Positions 1 to 10,385 of a stretch of DNA of 64,000 nt are shown here, one piece after another. The DNA is taken from the NCBI GenBank assembly GCA_020310875.1, contig CM035431.1:18274267-18338266 (forward strand), given 5' to 3'. The first letter of the stretch is position 1, and every line of letters begins with the position of its first letter. The notes beneath the pieces are model-generated. The model was not told the DNA's origin. It saw nothing but the letters and a program-made list of their open reading frames with translations, and did not search any database. The position numbers and the translations under genes are program-made. The stretch is from Ceratopteris richardii (lineage: Eukaryota > Streptophyta > Polypodiopsida > Polypodiales > Pteridaceae).

Positions 1-1
1 C

Positions 2-232
2 AAGCCTATGCATATCTAGTTCATGCCCAAATGGGGTCTCTAAATCTTTAGGGGCTTGCACATTATCAACGACTCCTAAAATACTTGGAGCTTGAGTATC
101 ATTTTCATTTGTATGAAGATCGACTCTCCAATCATTTAGAAATTTTTGAATTGTTTGTTGCTTCTTAACATATCTTCTTACAGCATCATGAATAAGTGTC
201 CAATCCTCTAGTAGTCCTGATTTGGAATCCAT
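2..232 (-). CDS. Partial unidentified ORF running off the left edge
   Basis: An open frame on the minus strand starts at the ATG at 232 and has no stop for 77 codons up to the window edge. It begins MDSKSGLLEDW and has a lysine/glutamine-rich stretch (RRYVKKQQ) near residues 19-26. The composition looks like real coding sequence, but I do not recognise the family. It lies outside the retroelement nest and may belong with the fragment at 290-755, which is in a different frame. It could be an exon of a host gene or a relic of an unrelated transposon. Confidence 0.3.
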   Translation of the reverse strand, partial: MDSKSGLLEDWTLIHDAVRRYVKKQQTIQKFLNDWRVDLHTNENDTQAPSILGVVDNVQAPKDLETPFGHELDMHRL

Positions 233-289
233 GTCTTACAGAAGCGGAATTAATTCCTCTCGGGCTCTAACATCTATTGCTTGTAAAAA

Positions 290-755
290 CAAGAACACTT
301 TTTTCATGCATCAAACATCACTTATCATGCTCAGACATATCTTCAAATTGTTTCTCAAATTCTCTTTTAATTTCTAGGATCAGTTGGTCTTTGGGGATAT
401 GAACCCACCTCAAGAAAGATCTATGAGTCACTTTATCTACATCCTCTTGCATGAACTGCTTGAGGAGTGCTAATTTGTATTACAATCATGTCGTTTGATT
501 TATTCCTATGAGTTGATCATGCATGTCGAATTTAGAAACATAGACAAAGTTTTCACATAGCTCTAGATCCATCATCGGAGTCAAACCGACACCTAGGTAC
601 TTCGCCCCCAGTTCATACTCTTTACAGAACTTGGAGACATTGTGCCCCTTGAAAAATCTGGACTGCTTGACTAGGCGCACATGAAGTGACTGGATAGCTT
701 TTTGCCATCTATCCTCTTCTTGAAAGCGTAGGAATTGAGCTAGGATATCTTCCAT
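290..755 (-). pseudogene. Unidentified protein-coding remnant
   Basis: From the ATG at 755 a frame of 89 codons begins MEDILAQFLRFQEEDRW and stops at 486. A coding-like stretch continues below the stop, rich in charged helical residues (for example QFMQEDVDKVTHRSFLRW and FEKQFEDMSEHDK), and ends near 310. The whole looks like a broken alpha-helical protein, possibly part of a retroelement or host gene that continues into 2-232 after a frameshift. I see no catalytic motif and do not recognise it. Nothing in it matches the gag, pol or ORF3 of the elements to its right. Confidence 0.25.
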
Positions 756-2887
756 GTAGAAAGTGCTAGATTCTTCAATTTTCAGTTGCTAACTCAATTC
801 TTCAGTCCCCTGGCTCTATGATTTACTCACCCCCTCCTTTCACGTCGGGTTCACCACATATGTTGCGTGGTTCAAAGTAAGGAGGGTAAATGGATAGCAA
901 AGAGCTTGACATGATTCTCAATTAAACCTTCATTGAGAGAAACAAAATTTAGTTGAAGTAATGGAAAAGAAAACCTTGGATGACTTAATCTCCTTTCTTG
1001 TACCAATACTACTTAAGATGGGAAACTTTCTAATGGAAAACCTTCTGAAATGTGACTCGAGAGTGCACAACAATAAGAAATAAACCACTGCCATATTCGC
1101 CCTTGTTTTTATTTTTTGTGTTGTTAGAGTGCAGAATTGTCTATTTGGTATATGGGGTGTTGTGTGCACTCAAGAAAGCCGGGAATTTGTCAAAGAGCAC
1201 AATACATTTCTTATCATCATCCGATCAATTTTTGGGTATGATCATTTTGGCAAACATGTGAATTTAATGGCACCTGTGAAGAACTGTAGTGACATTCAAA
1301 CCCCTTTGCTTCCTCCAAAAAGCTAGGCACCTGTGAAGAACTGTAGTGACATTCAAACCCCTTTGCATAATTATGTGCTATTTCTTAGCTTCATTTCTCT
1401 ATAATTCTCTTGAAGAATCATTCGCAACATTAAATATTACATCGTTTTTGTCACACACACATGCACATATAGCGAGTGAGAATAGAAAAAAAAATATCCA
1501 AAAAGAAATGCGCTAGTTTAAAAAGTGAGTCCAGAATGTAATATCGTAGACTCAGCAGATTTCAATCCTCACTCTATGCCCCCATAGTAAACAAAACACA
1601 ATTCCTTCGGTATCGATAGAAGTTCATTCATAACAATCTAGGAATGTGCTTCCAATTCTAGCATAGAAATATTCTATATGCATTCTTAACCATGTCTTTT
1701 ATCAACCCTCGTAACACACATTAACGCATTACTGTGCACACACATGTGCACAAAGAGAATTTGATTTATAGCAGTGGTTTATGCTTTATCTCATGACTTA
1801 CTTGCATGCATAAAAGACTCACAAAGGAAAAAAATGATGCCTTTATAAGTCGTAGTGATAACTATGCAAAGTCATGATTGAGTATTTCTACGCATGCCAA
1901 ATTATATCCCAAATTATTTAGAACATCCATACACAGATTGGAGACCAAAAGTAATCAGATACTGTTGTAGAACAAAAACTAGGTTCCCTGGAGCTTTCAA
2001 CTACTCTATTTCAGCGAGAGCATTCTTGCTTCAAATCTCTATGGATGGTTTGACCAAGCCACATGACAGCATAGTGCAGTGTATGAGCGAATCAGATTGA
2101 TACCCAAAAAAAAAGTATCTTTGACTCACAGCCCTCCATGTCTGTATCTGAGTGAAAGCTTCACCCAAGACTTATGTTTTCTCTGTGCTACCATTTATGA
2201 GTACCAGTAAGAACCTAACAACATACCACATAGTTCAAGATCCAAAGGAAGGCCATAGTGCCTTCCGAACTGTAGCCCATGTCGCCTCTCTATCTGTAAT
2301 AGTACGTGCGCTTGAGATGCATGCGACAATTGTTATTTCATTTTCTATGATTACGTGATAGGACGTGTATGTTGAGCCACTAGTAGTATTTGCAACAGTT
2401 CTTTAGATATGGTATCAAGATGCAGTAGATGAAGCTAGCTTGAGAGTCCTAATCATGTCCTTATCTATGAGCAAAAACTCTCAAAAATTAGGGCTATAAT
2501 GTCTTCTGTGACCTTCATAATGTCACCAAATTTGTTGGATGAAGATGAGGAAACTGTAGCTTCAACTTTTAGAATTGTCTTCAATACCAACTTCCAAGTA
2601 TCCAAGTTAGAGGCTATTGCAGACATGATAAGCAAATGTTGGCAAAATCTTTGGCACAAAAACTGGATGTCAACTATTATGAGACCACAAGCAATTCGGA
2701 TTATCCTTAAGAGTGGAAGGTCCACTCACCCAACAGTTTCTCACATTCAGCCATGTGAGTACAAGAATGAAACTGGTCAAAATTATCAAACTAGCTTGGT
2801 GAGAGTATCGATTTATCCTAGAGTACAATGAGATTTTGTCATACCTAGACAAAATATTTAGATGTTACTGATTCACGATCAAGGTAG
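756..2887. other. Host or degraded DNA left of the nest; no gene recognised
   Basis: About 2.1 kb of A+T-rich sequence. Only short open frames occur. The longest, 110 codons at 2499-2831 on the plus strand, matches nothing I know. No LTR, PBS or pol motif of the neighbouring elements is present. The right border is fixed by the CCTTC target duplication of element G. Confidence 0.5.
1269..1366. repeat. Local tandem duplication, two copies
   Basis: A 41-bp sequence (1269-1309) is repeated exactly at 1326-1366, a period of 57 bp. The 16 bp between the copies is a C/A-rich spacer. It looks like a recent slippage or end-joining duplication. Confidence 0.85.
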
Positions 2888-2892
2888 CCTTC
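2888..2892. repeat. Target-site duplication of element G, left copy
   Basis: CCTTC lies directly next to the minus-strand 3' LTR end of G. The same five bases follow the 5' LTR at 45548-45552. This pairing shows that LTRs 42 kb apart belong to one insertion. Confidence 0.85.
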
Positions 2893-3520
2893 TGGAGCTC
2901 AGTGATGAGTAGCACCTCCTTTAATGTCAATCCGGGAAGACATGAGGATGGTATGAAGACCTCGAACAAGTGATCGCACAAGTGTGTGAGTGAGAAGCAC
3001 ACTAACATGCACACACATACACACACACGCACACAAGGAAAGAACAAAGAGAGAGACAATGGAGTTCTTTAGATCTCAAAAGTGCTCTTACAAATTCAAT
3101 TCTACAACAAGCTAACCTCAAAAATGAGCTCTCTAGCTCTTTTTATAGTTTTTGACTAGTTTTGGCTCTGTCCAGACCTAGTGTCCGGCCTAGTTAAAAA
3201 TTAGGTTCTAGGGCCTATTTGAGGGCTCAAATGGAGTCTATAAAATATGAAATTGATAGGTAGGTACTTCTAATGCTCCTCAAGCTCAAGGACCCCTTGC
3301 CTTGCACAAAATGGAGTCGAAACTATCCAAAAATAGTATTTACAAGGTTAAGGTAGTGATGAAAATCACTGTTCAAATGAGGTTTGGTTGGAAAATTTGG
3401 ATGGCCTATTTACCAGATCTTCCTTGACTACTTTGTCTGCTTGTGCCCTCTCTCCGTTGTGGGTCCCTTCTTTGGCTTCCTTGTCTTGTGAGTCCTTGGG
3501 TGTCTTGACTTTTGCCAACA
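2893..3520 (-). repeat. 3' LTR of element G
   Basis: 628 bp, starting TGTTGGC (at 3520) and ending CTCCA where the other copies have CTACA. It contains a TATA box (CTATAAAAAG, 3139-3148), a conserved GAGCTAGAGAGCTCATTTTTGAGG stretch just downstream, a short U3 inverted repeat (AGTGAT/ATCACT, about 3355-3370) and a TG/GT-rich tract. Homologous to 42641-43268 and 44921-45547. Confidence 0.88.
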
Positions 3521-6500
3521 CCCCCTCTCTCTGGCATCTGTCGTCTTTGACAGACCCTTGTTTGGCTGAGCGTTTGACATAGAATTCAACCACATCTGAA
3601 GCTAGGTGGTGTTCTTCTAGTAGTAGCCCTCGTGCTAAGTCTGTTAGGAGGGCATCCCAATCCACTGGACTTGGAACGTCCGGATGTGGCACACGCAGTT
3701 GTTCTGAATGTAATGTTCACTCCATTGCAAAGAGCTGGAGTAGATGGGAGGGTCTGGGAACAAAGACTTCAGAGTGGTATTCCCAGAACCCCGTGATGAA
3801 CATCTCTTCAAATGTTTGCTTGTAGCAAGCAGGGAGGTATTTAATTCGTGCGTGCCATGCATATATCACCTGGATGGAGGGGGTTGTACTCATATCGTCG
3901 ACCAAATCAAGGTTACCTGTTGTGAATCTGACACCTAAGAAATGTGGATCTTTAATATTTTTGAAGGTTCTGAAGGTTACCAGCATCAACTCGAATATCT
4001 TTATGCACATTTGAGCCATTACATCTGGGATGTTTCGCATTCTGACTCCCCAGTGGCAGATGGTAGAGAGCATGTACCCCACCGTAGCTTGTCCCCGTGG
4101 CGGTGCCAGGTATACGTAATTGAACCACTTTGCACAGCCTTTGACATCCTTCACAATGATGGCAAACTCAGGCCATGTGCACCTTCTGAGTATGGGAGCA
4201 TAACAGGGGATATACTTAATGAATAGTGGCATGTTATTCCAAGTTCGAACCATCTCAGGGTAAGTTTCTAAGAGTCGTAGCCGCTAGGTAGGTTGATGAA
4301 TTGATCCTTGTTTAGCGCTCTCAGGGATATCATCAGGGCCGAATTGTGTGGCAAAGGTTGGAGCCTTGCCACATCGTCGTTGAATTTTTGCATTGTAATC
4401 TGCCAAGAGTACACAATATGGCACATACTGATCGTCGTTGGTGCCTATCCATCTGTGATGAGACATATTTCCGAAATATTCTGATTTGATAATGGTGTCC
4501 TCAATCTTGGTCAATGACTCAATCTGGACTACTACTCCATCATCATGTGTATTGTCCGTTTTCTCAAGTTTCTGCATCCATTCTGGGGCTTCTACCTCTA
4601 GTGTGTCCAAACCCTTAGAGGTTTGTTGGCCGGGCTTCTACCTCTAGTGTGTCCAACCCCTCAGAGGTTTGTTGGCCACCCGACATTGGCATAGGAACAT
4701 ACGGCTCTTCATATGACTCATCCACTTCTATGGGTACCAATTCTTCTGGTTCTGGCTCAATGACTGGGGAGGGTTGTCTTTCATATTGGAGTAACTTGCT
4801 TTGCAACTCCACGACCTGTTCTCGCAGTGCATTGACCTCTCCTGTAGTGATTGTGAATCGGTGATCTAGGGTTGGGCTTCTTGCATCTTTAGCTGGTGGC
4901 AGAGAGTATCTCGTTCTTTGCCCGACTCATCATGTGCTTCTAGTAGATCCGCGTAGCTTTCGAGAATTGTCTTCATAGTCTCGGATGGAACAACTTTAAA
5001 TCTTTTGGGGTTGATCTCTTGGGGGGAACCCTCCATGGCTGCCTCTAAATTTTCTTTGTTCTGCCTTTGCAAGTGCTTGTTCTCTTCGAGGGCAGTGGCC
5101 ATGTGCTTTCTGAGTAAGGTCAGGTCGCGGCAGCTTTTAACATGTTCTGACTGATAAAGTTCTAGTAGAGCTGTTAGTTTTTTAACTTCATTGGAGTCGG
5201 ATGGTTGGGGAGCTTCCAAAAGGTTCTGGTGAGCGTGCTCGAGCGTAGTGTAGCATTGATTTAGGTTAGTATTTTCTGCTTCCAAAGCTGCTGTAGTTGC
5301 TCATGATCCTTAGTTAATCAGCGATGTCGATCTTCCAAGGTTTGGTATTCGTTCTGCAACTGATTTACACATTGATGTAATGTAGAAAACATGTTATTTA
5401 CATTTATGAATGCGGGGAAGGTGGAGGATGCAGGGGGAATGGGGAGGGGGAAATGGATAGTGAATGAAGTGGGCACAAGAGGTGATGTGGGTGGAGGGGG
5501 TATGGGAGATGGTGGTAGAGAGGGGGGAGGGAGTGGTGTTGTGGCTGGTGATGTTTCCATGGTGTCAAAAGTGTGTGTGAATGTGTAGATGGGGACCGTG
5601 GGTGGGGTGGATGTGATGTTCATGAATATTGTTGTAAATGTGGCCATTGTGATCCCTCCAAATTGGGTACCTGGTGAGATAGGAATACCCATAACATATG
5701 TGGTGAGTGCTGAAGTTGGGGTGGTAGTGTCGTGTGATGAGGTGAAATGTGTAGTGAGAGGTGGTGAGGGTGGTGATGGTGGTGACTCGTGGTGTTCTTG
5801 TGTGTGTGTGTGGTGTCTCCTGGTGCTGATACATCCATGTGAATTTGCTTGCCATAGCACATGGGACAGGTAGGCACTCATTTCTCAAAGTGATGAATGT
5901 AAGCCATAGCTGAATGAATGGCTTCATCAAGGCCCACCGCATCCGCGTGCAGGTTCAGGGATTCAATAAACATTTCGTCCACTCCTTCTTCTGCTAACAT
6001 CTGACTTATTAACATTTTTCTTGTTTCCAGTGACAGCTTGTGATGCTCTTGGAATCTCTTCATAGTCTCATATAACCTTTTGATTTGTACATGCAGGGGC
6101 ACTCGCTAGTTCTGTAATTTCTTCGTATTCTTGATCATGTTCCTCATCTGCTTCCTCTTCAATCTCTTCTTCATCTTCCTCTACTTCCACTACTTTCGAT
6201 TGGGTCGGGGCTGAAGTTGTTGTGGTAGGTTGTGGTCCTTGGGTTTGCTCTGCTTCCGTCTCCAGGTTAGACTCATTAATCATGCGGGCGATTTCTTCAT
6301 CTATCAAATCGGCTAGGGTGTAGCCTTATGGGAACTCCAAGTCCGATGGAATCGGAGGAAAAACCAAATTAGGTCCTTCTGCACTTGTTCTGGGTAAGCG
6401 AATAGTAAATGGTCGGACACATCACGTTTGTGGAGGCATCACCTCTGGTGTGGTGGTGGCCCCCATTGGACTGTCCCTCTCATTTTCTTCAACGGATGAA

Positions 6501-7446
6501 CCATTGTTGATAGCCGTCTTTGGAATTCCTGAGCCCTAGACCACACTAGTGCTCTTTGAATAGGTACGTCATAAGCTAAGCACTTGTAAATGATTCTGGT
6601 CAACGCACAACATCCATGAAGCACATTCTTATGTTTCTTATTCAAGCGTTGATGTGCTAGATGGATTTGATCTATGATCCAGTGTGGTAAATTGATTGTG
6701 AGATCCTCTGTCTCCGCCAAGTACAAGCTGAATCAGATTCTTTTTGGTGGCATAGTGAATTGTTCTTGGGCGGTAAAGTCGAAGTGTTACATGATCGTTC
6801 GTAGGTGGAGGATGACGGTTGGTGTCATAGCTACCATATCCTTGAGTTTGTTGAGATCCTTGTGCTTGATTCTTCCGGGAATCATTGTTTCTTTCTCAGT
6901 GGGGATATGCATACCTTGCATGTTCACGGCTTCCCGTACTAGGTTAAGGGTAAGCTTGAATCTCTTTAGTTCATGACCAGGTGTTAATGAGGGAAGCACA
7001 AAGGTGCTACCGCCTCCCTTGGCTCTGCTAGGGGTGATGGTACTGATCAAATAGGAGCAACGCAAGAAGTCCGGCTTAGGTAGGAGTGCCCGGAAGTAGC
7101 TATCCAAGCCTGCTTTGGTCCATACAGATCGCATGACTTCTGCATTCTGGTACTTCTCAAATTCACGAGTGAAGAAATGGTATCTTCCCCATTTTCCATT
7201 AAACTCAATTTCTTCCTCCCAAAAGTAGGTGCCTTCTCCCAATGGTCCTGCGACATCACTGAACCAATGTGCGTGTTTCCCCACTTGGGAAGTGTGTCCC
7301 TACGGAGGGTCCTGAATGGGAAGTACATGAACAACTCTAAGTTCTTGAGGCCTCTCGGTGAGTTGGGGTTCAAGGCGGAGAGTTTCAATATCCACAATTT
7401 GGGCACTAGACCCTGCCTGGGAACTGGTACCTCCTGCTTCTGCCAT
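3366..7446 (-). pseudogene. ORF3 of element G, broken by frameshifts
   Basis: Relic of the giant post-pol ORF, ATG at 7446 (MAEAGGTSSQ). Domains in order: a conserved N-terminal domain (HWFSDVAGPLGEGTYFW, about 7290-6440), an acidic stretch (about 6240-6110), a Ser/Thr/Pro-rich part (about 5880-5400), a coiled-coil part (about 5290-4870), and a C-terminal domain with HHRWIGTNDD, RTWNNMPLFIKY and PDVMAQMCIKIFELM (about 4610-3600). At least six frame changes or stops interrupt it. After the last conserved codons the frame runs through the polypurine tract into the LTR and stops at 3366. That read-through is probably accidental, because H stops earlier. Function is unknown. No transmembrane segment is evident. 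Confidence 0.8.
3521..3554 (-). promoter_or_regulatory. Polypurine tract and upstream hairpin of G
   Basis: Directly before the LTR on the minus strand is an AG/G-rich polypurine tract (3521-3534), the usual primer for plus-strand DNA synthesis. Just upstream, TCTGTC (3537-3542) and GACAGA (3549-3554) form a six-base-pair hairpin with a six-base loop. The same hairpin occurs before the LTRs of H and A. Confidence 0.75.
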
Positions 7447-7490
7447 GTTACTTCTTGTTTGCTGGTTCTGTGAGAATATAGAAGCATGTG
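7447..7490 (-). promoter_or_regulatory. Candidate 3' splice site before G ORF3
   Basis: On the minus strand TTCTATATTCTCACAG ends at 7468, 22 nt before the ORF3 ATG at 7446, and is preceded by a branch-point-like TGTTAAC. Element H has the same sequence at the same distance. The pyrimidine run plus CAG fits a plant 3' splice site and suggests that ORF3 is expressed from a spliced RNA. Confidence 0.55.
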
Positions 7491-7499
7491 TTAACATTG

Positions 7500-8440
7500 A
7501 AATGGACAAGATAGAACAATTTTTGTCCCCGTTACAACATTAACATGAGGTTAGTGGGTCAGTGAGTGATCTATGATTGTGGGTGTAGTTAGTGAATGAA
7601 TAATCCTATAAGCTCAATGGAAAGATGCAATGTGAGAATGATGCAGTTGGTAAGTGGATATGAATTTACAAATGGGGATCAGGGGGTTTATTACAAGCTT
7701 TGGGCTACCAAACATAGTGGATGTCTTTTGGTTTTGATTTTGTGGAGACTCTGGATGTCTTTATAAGAGTGTTTGCTTGGAAATGAGGCTTTTTAGGGAC
7801 CCATTTACAAGTGATTCTGCTCATGCTCATGGGCGAATATGTGTTCGTGCATGTTGAATAAGAGTGGGTATCAGCTGTTCGAGTGAGTGAACCATGTTGT
7901 ACATGGTGTGATTTGTGTGTAGCTATTTGAGCCCGCAAGCAAGCCTTAGGCACCCAAATTTGTCTTGATTGTGGGTCAGCCTTCATCGACTTCTTGGGTA
8001 CCCAGATAGACTTCACTTTAGTGGAACACTTTTTTAAAGACTTCTTATTGGTGTCCTGTCGTTGCCCACTAATATGAAGCTGAGCTAGTGGTTATGACTC
8101 AACCGCAACAGGTTGATCACCTTTCCACACCCACACTTGTTTTGGTGGTTGAGACACCGTGCTTTGTATTTTCTTTTGGCTTCGAGCATGAGTCGCCTGC
8201 TTCTTCTGCATTTGATTCACATTTGTTTGTTGTATCTCTGTGGCTTTTGGAAAAGAAGGGAGTTCCTTCATATCCTTGACTTCCTTGTTGAGACAATCAT
8301 CCCTCTGCATCACATAGTTTTGGACAAGAATAGCATGGTCACCTTCATGTGCAGTTCTGGAAGGACCAAGAGTTTGTGTCTTTCCTAGTTCCTTAAGTGC
8401 CTCATTTTCTAACTCAAGTGTAATGCAGTTCTGATCTACC
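7500..8440 (-). pseudogene. Pol C-terminal basic tail of G with WVPK motifs, plus spacer
   Basis: Between late pol and ORF3. At 7705-8016 a frame carries repeated tryptophan motifs (SIWVPKKSM, QIWVPKACL, CKWVPKKPH), with a further VWVWKG near 8120. This matches the tail fused to Pol in A (16945-17570) and the tail in E (59556-60335). It is basic and low in complexity, and no fold is recognised. The tail could bind nucleic acid. In G it is broken by stops. 7500-7680 holds no visible feature beyond the splice-site region. Confidence 0.6.
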
Positions 8441-9619
8441 CAGACCTAAAGAAGTCCACTTCTTAGGTTTAGGTTGACTGCATGATCATAGATCCAGTCT
8501 TGACCTAAGAGAAGAGGCTCAGTGAAGTCCTCATCTTGACACACTAGTATTTTAACTGTCAATAAAACATCTTGAATGTAGAGGGGAAGTTCCACCTCTC
8601 CCATGCAAGGGGTTTCCACACCTCCCAATCCTATGAGATATGCTTCTATAGGATTGACACTTAATTTTAGATTTTAAGAGTAAGAAAGTTTAAGAGCACT
8701 AGTGGCTGCACGTGAGTCAATCAAAGCTCGTACAGATCTTGCACTATTTCCTTGTCCTATCTCTAAGGTCACAAAAGGACGTCAGCCAATTATTCTATGG
8801 GAACTTACACCTGAGACTTCACACATAGCCATATGATATCCTTGAGCTGCATCAGTATCTGTCCTAGGCTGATCTCTACCCTGTCTTCTCAACTTCATCC
8901 TTCGGATTTGCTCTAACGCTTCTGCTTTTGCTTCTTCTCAAATTTTCTTTTCCTCTTCTTTACGTATCTTTGCAGTATTGAGTCGATTTAACATCTCCTC
9001 CATGAGGGGTTCTTGATATAATTTTACTCTGCATCCACTAATGTAACTAGGGAGGACATCACCTTCTAGTGTAGCTAGCTGAACTGCTCCACTCATTGAG
9101 ATCCTATTTATGATCATAGGTCCATAACCTCTCTTCTCTAGTTTTCATGCATGTTGTTTCAAAGTGTAGACTAGGACTAAGTCTCCTACCTTCAAACCCT
9201 TATCTTTCACATGTGCATCAAAATATGCTTTTTGTCTTTTCTTGGCTACGTATATTCCTGCTGCCGCTCTCAATCATGTTTCACCCAATCGTTCAAGATC
9301 AAAGATTCTAGAGGAGAGATCATGGCCTGTCCAGTCATGTTCTTGTGCTACTTTCAATGTAGGTATCAAGAAGTCTAATGGTAGCTTTGCATTTTGGCCA
9401 AATACCATCTGAAAGGGTGTGGCTTGGAGTACTGTTTTATAGGCAACTGTGTATGCCCAAACAGCATGGTGTAGCTGTTTGTCCCAATCAAAGCGTTTAT
9501 TATTCACTAATTTAGTCAGCACATTGCATAGAATCTTATTTGTGCTTTCAGCTTCTGCTACTCTCTCTAATAGATGCTCCGTGATATGAAGCGGATAGTT
9601 ATCTCGAATAGTGGCTGCA
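8441..9619 (-). pseudogene. Late pol of G with an internal deletion: RT start fused to integrase end, then second protease
   Basis: Read on the minus strand, the fragment starts with the RT motif region AATIRDNYPLHITEHLLERVA (about 9619-9560). It then jumps directly into the end of the integrase core (EAESTNKILCNVLTKLVNN). By comparison with A, about 2.1 kb is missing: most of RT, RNase H, both H2C2 domains and the first two integrase acidic residues. Next come a GPY-like module (about 9180-9050) and the second retropepsin-like domain (8446-8750), with a GLGGVETPC-like flap and LLGQDWIYDHAVNLNLR. The catalytic triplet is DSR instead of DSG. The 5' side is cut by the insertion of H at 9620. 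Confidence 0.8.
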
Positions 9620-10333
9620 TGTAGCTTAGTGATGAGTAGCACCTCCTTTAATGCCAATCCGGAAAGACGTGAGGATGGTATGATGACCTCGAGCAAGTGA
9701 AGGCACAAGTGCGTGAGTGAGAAGCACACTAACATGCACACACATACACGCACACGCGCACACAAGGTAAGACAAAGAGTGAGAAGCAATGGAGTTCTTT
9801 TGATTACTTCCCAAAAAGCTCTTACAAGTTCAAATAAATTACAAGCTCACCTCAAAAATGAGCTCTCTAGCTCTATTTATAGTTTTTGACTAGGTTTTGG
9901 CCGTGTCCAAACCTAGTGTCCGGCCTAGTTAAAAATTAGGTTCTAGGGCCTATTTGAAGACTCAAACGAAGTCTAAAAATTATGAAAATTGGTAGGTAGC
10001 TACTTCAAATGCTCCTCAAGCTCAATGACTCCTTGGATTGCACAAAATGGAGCTACAAAAATATGAAATGTATCTACAATGGCTTTTAGTGATGAAAATC
10101 ACTATTGTTGTAGGGATTTCTTCTAACGATTTGACATACACATCTTCGAGCTCCCTACCTGCTCCTTCTCCTTGTGTGTCCACCTCTTTGATATGCTTTA
10201 GTGTCCTGAAAAAATATTGGCCTACTTGCCAGATCGTCGTTGACTACTCTGTCTGCTTGTGCCTTCTCTTCGCTCTGACTCCCTTCGTAAGCTTCCTTGC
10301 CTTGTGAGTCCTTCAGTTCCTTGACTGCCAACA
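9620..10333 (-). repeat. 3' LTR of element H
   Basis: 714 bp, TGTTGGC at 10333 and ...CTACA at 9620. It shares the TATA region with its GAGCTAGAGAGCTC motif and the U3 inverted repeat TAGTGATGAAAATCACTA (about 10087-10104) with the other LTRs. It is longer than the G, A and C copies because of extra U3 sequence at about 10105-10230. Confidence 0.85.
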
Positions 10334-10371
10334 CCCCCCCCCCTCTCTCGCGTCTGTCGTCCCTAACAGAC
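10334..10371 (-). promoter_or_regulatory. Polypurine tract and hairpin of H
   Basis: GAGAGAGGGGGGGGG precedes the LTR (10334-10350). Upstream of it, GTCTGTT (10371-10365) and GACAGAC (10358-10352) pair around a six-base loop. One pair is G-U where A has a Watson-Crick pair, which agrees with conservation of the stem. Confidence 0.78.
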
Positions 10372-10385
10372 CCTTGTTGGGTGCA

